Shown here in pieces: positions 18,692-26,980 of a stretch of DNA of 64,000 nt. The notes below the pieces were generated by a model. It was not told the DNA's origin. It did no database searches and saw only the letters and a program-made list of their open reading frames with translations. Each line of letters opens with the position of its first letter. The first letter of the stretch is position 1. A program made the translations under genes and the position numbers. Source of the stretch: an uncultured Lachnospiraceae bacterium (GTDB lineage: Bacteria; Bacillota; Clostridia; Lachnospirales; Lachnospiraceae); contig CAJUII010000002.1 of the NCBI GenBank assembly GCA_910586405.1, positions 30,967 to 94,966 of the forward strand. Direction: 5' to 3'.

Positions 18692-21191
18692 CCTTCTCAC
18701 CCTCTCCCTTTTGTGCCTGCTCCTTCTCCATCACCTCTCGAATATCGCTTCCGTCATCTTCCCTCGGCTCTAGTTTTCCCATATTGACAAACAGATTTGC
18801 GTCACCGCGTATCAAGCCGTGGATTTCTCCGATGACTGTACCGTTGATCTGTCCCTGCACAATGCCGTCAACGCGCATCAGGCCGCTGACGCGCTCTAAT
18901 TTGAGCGGTATGGATACGGCAAATGACGTTCTGTCGATAATCTTCTCGCCCAGCAGAAGAATCTGCGGGAGCACAAACATGACTGTAAAAATAGAAAGGA
19001 TTGTCCCTCTGCCAAGACACTGCCCAATGCCGCACACCGCACCGTCCGAGGACATCTGTCCGATAAAGATGCCTGCCAGCGCAAGCATGGTGCCCGAGGT
19101 GACGATGGTCGGGAAGGCAAAGTTCATCGTCTCTATAATCGCGTCCTTCTTGGACATTTTGTCCTTGATTTCCAGAAATCTGCCTGAAATCACGATCGCG
19201 TAGTCAATATTGGCACCCATCTGAATCGAGGACACAATCATCGCGCTCAGGAAAAACACATTTTTCTGCTCTATTGCAGGAAATGAAAAATTCACCCAGA
19301 TCACGCCCTGAATCACTGCGATCAGAAGCACCGGCATACCTGCCGACATAAAAGTGAACAACAGTACGACCAGCACGGCGAGAATCGAGACCACATTGAC
19401 CACGGTGTTGTCGCGCTGGAAAGTCTTATATAAATCATACTGGCTGGTGGACTCTCCGGGAACGAGCACTTCAGACTTCTCATAATACTGTCCCGCGATC
19501 TCGTGCATCTCATCGAGAAAGGCAAACGTCTCCTCCCCCTCCTCCGGCAGAGTCAGATAGATCAGCATACGGCTGTACTGTTCGCCCTGAAGCTGGTCGA
19601 GCGCAATCTGCATCTTGGTGTGCGCCTCCTCGAGCGTGTCCATCAAATCATCCTCGAGCGTGACATACCCTTCGTCCACCTCGTCATAGAGAAACATAAA
19701 GATATCGATGAGCGGCACACTGTAGTTCGAGAAGCCGTTCACAATCTTGGCATAGTTCTCATCGTTCACCGCATACGCCATATATAACAGCTCTGCCACC
19801 TCATAGTCCAGCTCGAGAAGCTCCGAGAAATCCCTCGCGGTCAGCTTATCCGTCAGCATGTAGCCGTCCATCGCCTCGGTGTTTGCAAGCCCCTGCGAAT
19901 GGTCTACCTCCGGTCTGGCATCGAGCTCATTGAGAAGTTTTCGCTCCTTCTCATAGCTGCCCGCCGGGACGACAAGCGCGACGAAATTCTCCGCGCCAAA
20001 GCTCTCCTCAATCATCTCGTCCACCACCATCGCATCGCTCTGCACAGGTGTCTCAAGCTGTGTGTAGCCATAGACATACGGGCAGTTGGACTGAATGAGA
20101 TACGCCCCCACCAGCACGACGATAAACAATGGCGGAATGATAAATCTTGTCTTGTATGCGAATTTTCCCACAAATGGAATATCCGGGATAAAGCTCTTGT
20201 GCTTGGTCTTATCCATCGCCTTGCCAAAGAGCATAATAAGCCCCGGCATCAGCAAAAATACACCCAAAAGGCTCAGCAGAATCGCTCGGATCAGACACAG
20301 CGCCATATCGCTGCCGATGCCAAACTGCATGAACATCATCGCGATCAAACCGCCCATCGTTGTCAGCGAACTCGAGAAAATCTCTGGAATCGCCTTGCTG
20401 AGCGCCACAATATCCGCCTCGCGGATGCCGAGTGTCTGGTGTTCTTCTTTGTAGCGGTTACAGAAAATAACCGCATAGTCCACAGACAGGGCAAGCTGCA
20501 GCACGATGGTAACGGAGTCTGACACGAACGAGATTGTCCCCATCATAAAGTTTGTTCCCTTGGTGATCAATGCCGCCGAGCAGAATGTCAGCAGCAGTAC
20601 TGGCACCTCCGCCCACGTCTGCGATGTCAAGAGCAGCACCGAGACGACCACAATCGCCACCAGCACGCTGATCACGGACATCTCCTTTGCAAGCTGCTCT
20701 GCCGACGCATCTCCCATCGCGGTAGACACATAGATATCATAGCCGTCCAGCATCGCGCGGACCTCGTCTAGCGCCGCAAGCGCCCTGTCGTCCGTCTCCT
20801 CATAGCCAAACGTGATCGAGTACAGCGCCGAGAAGTTGTTGTAATGCTTCTTAGAATTGTCAAAATCCAGCATGATAATGCTGTCGAGCGCCTCGAGCTC
20901 CTCATAAATCCGATCAGCCTCCTCATAGGGAATGTTTGTCACCATGACCTTCGCGGTGCCATACGTGATAAACTGCTCCTCCATACGGTCTAGTCCCCGG
21001 CTCGTCTCCGTCGTTTCCGGCAGATATGCCGAGAGTGCGTTCTCCACTGTTGTCCAGTTCATCGAGACCACTGAAAAGATCAGCGCGATGCCAAACAGCA
21101 GAAAAAACAAGTTGCGTCTGTCTACGATGAAGGTGGCGACCTTGATCATCAGTCCGCCCTCTTCAGCGCTTTTTTTGGGTTGTTCGTCCAT
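18684..21191 (-). CDS. MMPL / RND-superfamily membrane protein
   Basis: The protein has 835 residues. The start at 21191 is fixed by AGGAGG at 21199-21204 with 7-bp spacing. It has the two-fold RND layout: TM1 (FFLLFGIALIFSVVSM), a large extracytoplasmic loop, a five-helix bundle, then a repeat of the same. Each half has the family motif around DYAVI: LALSVDYAVIFCNRYKEEHQ in the first half and GANIDYAVIISGRFLEIK in the second. Such proteins (YdfJ/MmpL type) use proton flux to move lipids or other amphiphiles. It overlaps the start of the GLUG protein, so the two are translationally coupled. A palindrome upstream of its promoter suggests TetR control. The substrate is unknown. Confidence 0.9.
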   Translation of the reverse strand: MDEQPKKSAEEGGLMIKVATFIVDRRNLFFLLFGIALIFSVVSMNWTTVENALSAYLPETTETSRGLDRMEEQFITYGTAKVMVTNIPYEEADRIYEELEALDSIIMLDFDNSKKHYNNFSALYSITFGYEETDDRALAALDEVRAMLDGYDIYVSTAMGDASAEQLAKEMSVISVLVAIVVVSVLLLTSQTWAEVPVLLLTFCSAALITKGTNFMMGTISFVSDSVTIVLQLALSVDYAVIFCNRYKEEHQTLGIREADIVALSKAIPEIFSSSLTTMGGLIAMMFMQFGIGSDMALCLIRAILLSLLGVFLLMPGLIMLFGKAMDKTKHKSFIPDIPFVGKFAYKTRFIIPPLFIVVLVGAYLIQSNCPYVYGYTQLETPVQSDAMVVDEMIEESFGAENFVALVVPAGSYEKERKLLNELDARPEVDHSQGLANTEAMDGYMLTDKLTARDFSELLELDYEVAELLYMAYAVNDENYAKIVNGFSNYSVPLIDIFMFLYDEVDEGYVTLEDDLMDTLEEAHTKMQIALDQLQGEQYSRMLIYLTLPEEGEETFAFLDEMHEIAGQYYEKSEVLVPGESTSQYDLYKTFQRDNTVVNVVSILAVLVVLLFTFMSAGMPVLLIAVIQGVIWVNFSFPAIEQKNVFFLSAMIVSSIQMGANIDYAIVISGRFLEIKDKMSKKDAIIETMNFAFPTIVTSGTMLALAGIFIGQMSSDGAVCGIGQCLGRGTILSIFTVMFVLPQILLLGEKIIDRTSFAVSIPLKLERVSGLMRVDGIVQGQINGTVIGEIHGLIRGDANLFVNMGKLEPREDDGSDIREVMEKEQAQKGEGEKDV

Positions 21192-21239
21192 TTCCTTTCC
21201 TCCTACACAGCAAAAGTGTTTTTTATTATTATGATGAAT

Positions 21240-21286
21240 AGTATAGTACATCTCTTTTGCTTTTTCAAGAATGACTATTAGTCATT
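21240..21286 (-). promoter_or_regulatory. MMPL promoter with TetR-type operator
   Basis: On the minus strand TTGAAA (21263-21268) and TATACT (21240-21245) are separated by 17 bp. One base upstream of the -35 box lies AATGACTA-T-TAGTCATT (21270-21286), a perfect 17-bp dyad of the size and form bound by TetR-family dimers. The regulator gene is not next to it. Confidence 0.7.
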
Positions 21287-21347
21287 TTCAAAAATTCATA
21301 CTCTTTTTAGAATACTTTCACGGAAATATAATTGAGTGTGTACAATC

Positions 21348-21427
21348 GAGTAGGGGAATGACCTTCTCCCCTACTCACGCGCCGGGCACCCGTCAGCTTC
21401 TGCTGACAAGCTTCCTTGGGGTGCCCG
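21348..21427. other. Structured intergenic element with two compact hairpins
   Basis: GAGTAGGGGA (21348-21357) pairs with TCCCCTACTC (21367-21376). CGGGCACCC (21383-21391) pairs with GGGTGCCCG (21419-21427) and encloses a second stem, GTCAGC-TTCT-GCTGAC (21392-21407). Two such GC-rich structures in an otherwise AT-rich spacer suggest a small repeat element or a stable non-coding structure. No coding potential is convincing here. Confidence 0.55.
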
Positions 21428-21433
21428 TGTGCA

Positions 21434-21477
21434 TAAAAAAAGTAACTATCCCTAAACTTGACGAATAGTCACTTTTT
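21434..21477 (-). terminator. Hairpin terminator after the glycan operon
   Basis: AAAAAGTAACTAT (21437-21449) pairs with ATAGTCACTTTTT (21465-21477) with one mismatch. Read on the minus strand, the stem is followed by a run of seven T. It begins 15 bp after the stop of the last glycosyltransferase gene. The loop-side arm also contains TGACGAATAGTCA (21459-21471), a second copy of the MMPL operator core. Confidence 0.65.
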
Positions 21478-21491
21478 ATTTTACCATTATT

Positions 21492-22574
21492 TTATAGATT
21501 ATTCAAGTATTCTTCCCACTCGCGGTTGACCTTGTCCGGCGCAAGCTTCTGGGTGATTGCATAGGAATTTTCGCGCAGCTTTAACTCAAACTCCCGGTCC
21601 TCGAATATCCGACGGAACGCATCCGCGAGCGCAAAGGCATCTCCCACCGGCACGAGCAGCCCATTGACACCGTTCTCGATCAGCGCTGCCGGTCCGCCGC
21701 AGGGACAGTCTGTCGCGATTACCGGGACACCGAGCGCCATCGCCTCCATGACTGAATTGGGCATCCCCTCCGTGTTGGAAGTCAGCGTAAAAATCCTCGC
21801 CTTGCCAATGTGCGCTGCGATGTCCTCCACCGTTCCCGGCAGGGTGATTCTATCAGACAAGCCCTTCTCCGCCACCAGCGACTCCAACTGGGTTCTAAGC
21901 TCACCCTCCCCATAGATGACCAGCTTCACCGCCGGATACTCGTCCGCAATCTTGGCAAACGCATGAATCAGCATGGCATGATTCTTGTTGGCATCTAGTC
22001 TGCCCGCAGCCACGATGAGCTCCGCCCGCTCTTTTTGAATTTCCCGATCTATAAACTGTGGATTCAGCGGATTGGACAGAATGACACTCTTTTTCCTAAC
22101 CGCCTTTGGAAAAAACGCGCGCGCCCTGTCGGTCTGGAGCACCACGCCGTCCGCAAAGCGAAAAACAGTCTTTGCGATCAACTGCATCCATTTTCCCTCG
22201 TACTCCATCGTGGGCTCACCGCGCACAGAAACGACCGTTTTTGAGGGCAGAAAAGCTGCTGTCGCCACTGCCATCAGATTATTTTTGCCGAGAAAGGACA
22301 GAATCACATCCGGCTTGTATGCATTCCAGATATCGCGCAGCGCGCCAAACCGGACAAAAAAGTTTCTGATGCGTCCTCCCTGTAGCATAGACTCGTCCGG
22401 CTCTGAGTACACGCGCCGGATTTCGGGCGGAATCCTGTATTCATCTTCTCTCTTATACTGGGTCACCAGGACCACATCATAGTTCCTCTCGCGGAAATAT
22501 ACTGCGAGATTGGCTATGACCCGCTCTGAGCCTCCTTTTTGGAGTGAGCTGATAAACAATGCTATTCTCTTCAT
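21492..22574 (-). CDS. GT4-family glycosyltransferase
   Basis: This 360-residue cytoplasmic GT-B enzyme has the N-terminal Gly-rich turn SSLQKGGSERVIANLAVY, the middle phosphate-binding region AAGRLDANKNHAMLIHAF, and the C-terminal nucleotide-sugar motif TEGMPNSVMEAMALG with the two Glu of the EX7E signature. It is a retaining transferase of the CAZy GT4 kind. Donor and acceptor cannot be read. Its ATG overlaps the stop of the AsnB-like gene (ATGA), so it is the last gene of the glycan operon and is followed by a terminator hairpin. It is paralogous to the GT4 at 24450. Confidence 0.88.
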   Translation of the reverse strand: MKRIALFISSLQKGGSERVIANLAVYFRERNYDVVLVTQYKREDEYRIPPEIRRVYSEPDESMLQGGRIRNFFVRFGALRDIWNAYKPDVILSFLGKNNLMAVATAAFLPSKTVVSVRGEPTMEYEGKWMQLIAKTVFRFADGVVLQTDRARAFFPKAVRKKSVILSNPLNPQFIDREIQKERAELIVAAGRLDANKNHAMLIHAFAKIADEYPAVKLVIYGEGELRTQLESLVAEKGLSDRITLPGTVEDIAAHIGKARIFTLTSNTEGMPNSVMEAMALGVPVIATDCPCGGPAALIENGVNGLLVPVGDAFALADAFRRIFEDREFELKLRENSYAITQKLAPDKVNREWEEYLNNL

Positions 22575-24448
22575 ATATAACCTCTATACCACTGCTGGAA
22601 TACAAAGAATGACCATGCAACCTTCGAGTAATTTGCCCCCGAAGCCGGTCCCTGATCGCCAGTTCTCACATATTCACTGATAAAATCATGTACATACTGC
22701 GCATGAAAAATTCCCTGTTTTTTCAGATAATCCACGCTGCACATATCCTGCAATTCCTCCCTGAGCGGTCCCCGCAGCCACGAATCCAGCGGCACGCCAA
22801 AGCCGACCTTGGGACGGTTGAGCAGTTCTTTTGGAATATAGTCATAGGCGATATCCTTCAAAATCCGCTTTTTCACGCCGTTTGCATACTTGTACGCGTG
22901 GGGCAGGCGGTACGAGTACTCCATGACATTGACATCGAGAATCGGGCATCTCGCCTCGATGGAATACTTCATCGTCGCCCTGTCCACCTTGCACAGAATA
23001 TCGCCCGGCAGATAGGTCTCCTCGTCCAGCAGCATTCTGCGCGCCTGCCAGTCTGGCTCATGATATCTCGACTCAATGGGATATTTAAACGGCACGCCGC
23101 CATCCGGCAGCATTTGATCGATCACCTTAATGTACGTTCTGCCTCCAAGCTGTGTCTTAGTCTGAATGTCGTGATTGCCCGCAACGACCTGAACCTTGAA
23201 CGGCAGTTTGTCAAACAACCCTGTCTTCCGAAAAGGCGGCATCTGGCATACTCGGTATGTCATGCGCCCCAGCACATCGAGCTTCTGCGCCTGCGCCACA
23301 TTGTCATAGATATTGTATCCACAGAAAAACTCATCGCCGCCATCCCCGGAAAGCACCACTGTCACATCCTTTGCTGCCAGCCCCGCCACTAACATTGACG
23401 GAATCTGTGAGCTGTCCGCAAAAGGCTCATCATAATATTGCGGGATGCTCGCAACCATGTCAAACATCGCGCGCTCGTCTATATAGAGCTCTGTGTGCTG
23501 TGTGCCCAGGTGAGCAGCCACCTCCTTTGCATACTTTGCCTCGTTGTAGCGCTCCTCGTTAAAGCCGATGGAATACGTTTTTACCGGCTCGCTGCTCACC
23601 TCCTGCGCGATCGCCGTGACGAGTGAGGAATCATAGCCGCCGCTCAAAAAGGCGCCCACTGGCACATCGGCGATCAGACGCTTGCTGACCGCATCCTTTA
23701 AGATGGCTTTTAGCTCCTCCTTCGCCTCCTGATAGGAACCGACAGCCTGCTGTTTCTTGGCATGATACACCTTGGCGATATCCCAATATTTGTGTTTGGA
23801 CAGCTTCCCGCTGCGAAACCGCATCATCTGACCGGGCTCCACCTTATAGACATGCTCAAACACTGCGTCCGGCTCATTGATGCACTGCTGGTACAGAAAC
23901 CGCTTGAGCACATCCCTTCTTATTTTCTTCGGAAACCCAGGACATGCCATGATCGGTTTAAGCTCTGACGCAAATACAAGATTATCCCCATCCTGCCAAT
24001 AATACAGTGGCTTCTTGCCAATCCTGTCGCGCACCAAATACAGTTCCCCTTTCTCCCGATCATAGAGCGCGATCGCAAACATTCCCTGAAAGCGTTCCAC
24101 ACACGAGATGCCCCATTTCAGGTACGCCGCCAGTATCACCTCCGTGTCACACTTTGACTTGAAGGGATAGTCCGAAAGCGCCTGCCGCAGCTCGAGAAAG
24201 TTATAAATCTCTCCATTATAGGCAATCACAAGCCTGTCGTCACAGGAGTGCATGGGCTGGTGTCCGAGCACAGATAAATCCAGTATCGAGAGCCGGCGCT
24301 GTGCCATCCCGACCCCGTAGCCATCCCTGCCCGCAAAGATTTCCTCCCCACTGTCATTTGGGCCCCTGTGGACCATAGTATCATTCATCTGTTTCAATTG
24401 TTCCAGCGAAATCTGTCTGCGTGAAACAAAACCGCAAATACCGCACAT
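22571..24448 (-). CDS. asnB: AsnB-type glutamine amidotransferase, possibly acting on a uronic acid
   Basis: This 625-residue protein begins MCGICGF, so Cys2 becomes the N-terminal nucleophile of a class II glutaminase domain (about 1-215). A synthetase domain follows with the pyrophosphatase motif FLSGGYDSSLV near 265. The start at 24448 is fixed by the invariant N-terminus and by GGGAGG upstream. The family makes Asn from Asp, Gln and ATP. In glycan loci, relatives such as WbpS of Pseudomonas aeruginosa O6 are thought to amidate GalNAcA. This locus encodes WbpP- and WbpO-like enzymes for that sugar, so amidation is my preferred role. Housekeeping asparagine synthesis remains possible. It sits between two GT4 genes with 1- to 4-bp spacing or overlap. 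Confidence 0.85.
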   Translation of the reverse strand: MCGICGFVSRRQISLEQLKQMNDTMVHRGPNDSGEEIFAGRDGYGVGMAQRRLSILDLSVLGHQPMHSCDDRLVIAYNGEIYNFLELRQALSDYPFKSKCDTEVILAAYLKWGISCVERFQGMFAIALYDREKGELYLVRDRIGKKPLYYWQDGDNLVFASELKPIMACPGFPKKIRRDVLKRFLYQQCINEPDAVFEHVYKVEPGQMMRFRSGKLSKHKYWDIAKVYHAKKQQAVGSYQEAKEELKAILKDAVSKRLIADVPVGAFLSGGYDSSLVTAIAQEVSSEPVKTYSIGFNEERYNEAKYAKEVAAHLGTQHTELYIDERAMFDMVASIPQYYDEPFADSSQIPSMLVAGLAAKDVTVVLSGDGGDEFFCGYNIYDNVAQAQKLDVLGRMTYRVCQMPPFRKTGLFDKLPFKVQVVAGNHDIQTKTQLGGRTYIKVIDQMLPDGGVPFKYPIESRYHEPDWQARRMLLDEETYLPGDILCKVDRATMKYSIEARCPILDVNVMEYSYRLPHAYKYANGVKKRILKDIAYDYIPKELLNRPKVGFGVPLDSWLRGPLREELQDMCSVDYLKKQGIFHAQYVHDFISEYVRTGDQGPASGANYSKVAWSFFVFQQWYRGYI

Positions 24449-24449
24449 C

Positions 24450-25553
24450 TTACACACCTCCCACAATGTCTTCTATATAACTGCGCCACTTATCATAAAT
24501 AATCTCCGCCGAGGCACTCTGCCCGATCTGTGCCGCGCTGCGCCCCAGCCTGTCCGCAAAATCTGGGTTTTCGATCAGTCTGTTGATCGCCGCCGCGAGC
24601 GCCTGCTCATCCCCGACTGGCACCAAAAGACCATTCACCTCCGGCGTGATAATCATGCGCGGTCCGCCCGGCGGACAGTCTGTCGAGACGACTGGCAGTC
24701 CGAGTGCCATCGCTTCGAGAATCACATTGGGCATTCCCTCATAGTCCGACGAGTACGCCGCCACTGCCGCACAGCGCATCTCCTTCTCCAAAGTACCGCT
24801 GCTTCCCATCAGCCGAACATACGTTTGCGCTTCAAGCCTGCTAATCTGCGCTTCAAGCTTCTGTTTCGTGCCGTCGTAGGAGTCAGGCCCATAAATTTTC
24901 AGAACATAGTCCGGGTGCTTTTGATGTACCAGCGCAAACGCCCGAATGAGCATACACTGGTTCTTGAAATCCACAAGCCTGCCGGAATGCACAACAACCT
25001 TCTCCCGCTTCTTGGGAATCTCATTGCCGAGAAAGCGGTCACTGATCGGATTGAGAATGATCCTCGAATTGCTGCGCACATACGACGGGAAAAAATCGCG
25101 CTGCTCCGGCGTCTGGAACACACAGCCCGCCGCCCTTCGAAACAATAACGGAATCTGTATCTTATCTGACAAAAAGTCATAATATCCGACAGGATTGATG
25201 CGCACGGAGATCAGCACTGGCAGCTTCATGCCGATCGTCGCCGTGAGCGCACGGTAATTTGCCTTCCGCGCAAAGGCAATGACCAAGTCCGGCTGTGTCT
25301 TCTGTAAGAAGCGTCTCAGATTCAGAATGCGGTCTGCAAACCGCCGGATGCGGTCATGCTTTTCCTGCTGCACATTGAGCCCGACATGCACACGCCGGAC
25401 GCGCGGGTCCGTCTCATACTCGTCCTCGCCAGTCCACTCTGTTGCGATATACACCTCATCGCCATGTGCCGCAAACTGACCGGAGAGCGTCGTCACTACG
25501 CGCTCCGCGCCGCCGCGCTCTAGGCAGTTTAGATGAAAAACAATTCTCCTCAT
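24450..25553 (-). CDS. GT4-family glycosyltransferase
   Basis: The protein has 367 residues. The ATG at 25553 overlaps the preceding stop (ATGA) and puts the usual MRRIVFHLNCLERGGAERVV opening at the N-terminus. The middle has HSGRLVDFKNQCMLIRAF, and the EX7E region reads YEGMPNVILEAMALG with VSTDCPPGGP after it. It is a GT-B retaining transferase, closely similar to the product at 21492 (shared GGSERV/GGAERV and TDCPCGGP/TDCPPGGP), which suggests duplication. Sugar specificity is not visible. It acts on the cytoplasmic face of the membrane, building the lipid-linked repeat unit. Confidence 0.88.
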   Translation of the reverse strand: MRRIVFHLNCLERGGAERVVTTLSGQFAAHGDEVYIATEWTGEDEYETDPRVRRVHVGLNVQQEKHDRIRRFADRILNLRRFLQKTQPDLVIAFARKANYRALTATIGMKLPVLISVRINPVGYYDFLSDKIQIPLLFRRAAGCVFQTPEQRDFFPSYVRSNSRIILNPISDRFLGNEIPKKREKVVVHSGRLVDFKNQCMLIRAFALVHQKHPDYVLKIYGPDSYDGTKQKLEAQISRLEAQTYVRLMGSSGTLEKEMRCAAVAAYSSDYEGMPNVILEAMALGLPVVSTDCPPGGPRMIITPEVNGLLVPVGDEQALAAAINRLIENPDFADRLGRSAAQIGQSASAEIIYDKWRSYIEDIVGGV

Positions 25554-26980
25554 AGGCAAGTACCTCTGCTGGTTTTCTTTTGATGAATCCTCTGTTCCCA
25601 AAGCTTCAAGATCATAATCCCCCACGCCTGGTAAAACAATCCCGTATTGTAGAGCATATACCGCATCTGACAATAAATCGTGAGCGACGTAAAGCAGACA
25701 TTCACCGCAATCGACAACAGCACCAGCAGCGCAAACCACTCTGCGCGGCACGCTGCGTCTCTGCGCATCTCACCAGCTTCGCCGTCCCCGCGCTGAGTGC
25801 CTGTAAACAGAACAAGCGCTGCAATCGCCGCCGCATACAGCAGATACACCAGCAGCGCCGCCCAGTTGAGCACCCTGTGGACCTTGAGCACTGTCGTGAC
25901 AAGCCCGTGTATCACATTGCAGCCAAACAGCCTGAGCAGCCTGGGAATTGACGGCACCAGCAGTTCCCGCATCAAAGTGCCTGCGATGCGATTATAACTC
26001 TCCTCCCGGTCCGCCTCCGCAATCCCCTGTGCCTCCTGATATTCGCGGATCACCGGCATCACGATATCAAATTTAATTCTGTCATAAGCGGTGCTGTAAT
26101 GGTCCACAACCGCCTGCCAGCCCGATTCAGCATAAGCAGTATTGTACTCTTTCGCCTCCGCCCGTCTCATAATTTCCAGAAAAAGCTCCTTGTTCTGCTC
26201 CTCGCGGATATAGGAAACCATCTGCACATCCGCAAGATACAGCTCCGTGCCAAGGATAAAGCTCGAATCCCCCGTGTGCGGCGCAAATGTCCCCCGCATC
26301 ATCAGATTGTAGCTGCAATCGATAAGCTTCGTCCCCGCAAATCCCACAAGGCACACTAGCAGCGCACAGACACCCGCACGAAACCAGCCTTTGCTTCTCC
26401 AATACGCACAAAACATCACGACAAACAAAATCACCAGTGTAATCAACATATGTTTACGGATACTGATGAGCAGGATGGACCAGAATACGGCACCCGCCAC
26501 GCTGCGCATCCTGTCTCCTTTGTCCCGATGATACAGAATCCCCAATACGCACAGGAAATAAAAAATCCAGATCGAATAGCTTAGCCCCTCCGTCTCGATA
26601 CTGTTGAAGTAACTGTACCTGCGCTGGGCGACAAAGCGGTTCAACAGCGTGATGCCGTACTGGACAGCCAGCACACCCGCACTGCCAAGCCAGTTCAGTG
26701 CAAAGAATCGAGTAAGCTGTACTGTGACAGCACATGCCGCCACCGCTGCCACGATGCACTGTGTGACCACGGCGGCATGGAGGGACAATGCCTCCCCAAA
26801 CACCACACGAAACAGCCAAAGATACAGACAGTACCCCGGCTCCCTGTCGCTCTGCATATGGATGTACGACGGTGCATCCTCCGTCAAAATGATGCCGTCA
26901 ATAAGATACCAGACCAGATAAAAAACAAGGCTGACCACAAACAGCATGATTATTCTTATAGATTCCTTTTTTCGCTTCAA
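25550..26980 (-). CDS. Polytopic membrane protein, GT-C/polymerase-like (paralogue 1)
   Basis: I choose a TTG start at 26980, because AGGAGG (26988-26993) lies 7 bp upstream and the TTG overlaps the preceding TGA (TTGA). The product has 476 residues and about ten membrane segments. After TM1 comes an acidic loop, LTEDAPSYIH, then SDREPGY (REPGY at 46-50). A large extracytoplasmic loop lies at about 225-320, and the last TM region contains RYMLYNTGLFYQAWG. The gene at 31944 encodes a protein of identical length with REPGY at 43-47 and RYMIYNLPLFYMAGF, so the two are paralogues. The layout suits a GT-C transferase or polymerase acting on lipid-linked sugar outside the membrane. No named family was recognised. 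Confidence 0.75.
   Translation of the reverse strand: MKRKKESIRIIMLFVVSLVFYLVWYLIDGIILTEDAPSYIHMQSDREPGYCLYLWLFRVVFGEALSLHAAVVTQCIVAAVAACAVTVQLTRFFALNWLGSAGVLAVQYGITLLNRFVAQRRYSYFNSIETEGLSYSIWIFYFLCVLGILYHRDKGDRMRSVAGAVFWSILLISIRKHMLITLVILFVVMFCAYWRSKGWFRAGVCALLVCLVGFAGTKLIDCSYNLMMRGTFAPHTGDSSFILGTELYLADVQMVSYIREEQNKELFLEIMRRAEAKEYNTAYAESGWQAVVDHYSTAYDRIKFDIVMPVIREYQEAQGIAEADREESYNRIAGTLMRELLVPSIPRLLRLFGCNVIHGLVTTVLKVHRVLNWAALLVYLLYAAAIAALVLFTGTQRGDGEAGEMRRDAACRAEWFALLVLLSIAVNVCFTSLTIYCQMRYMLYNTGLFYQAWGIMILKLWEQRIHQKKTSRGTCL

Noticed and set aside
21271..21468. Plus-strand 65-codon open frame in the 21.3-kb spacer
   Set aside because: It is made of the operator, the hairpins and the terminator, and has no ribosome site or domain.
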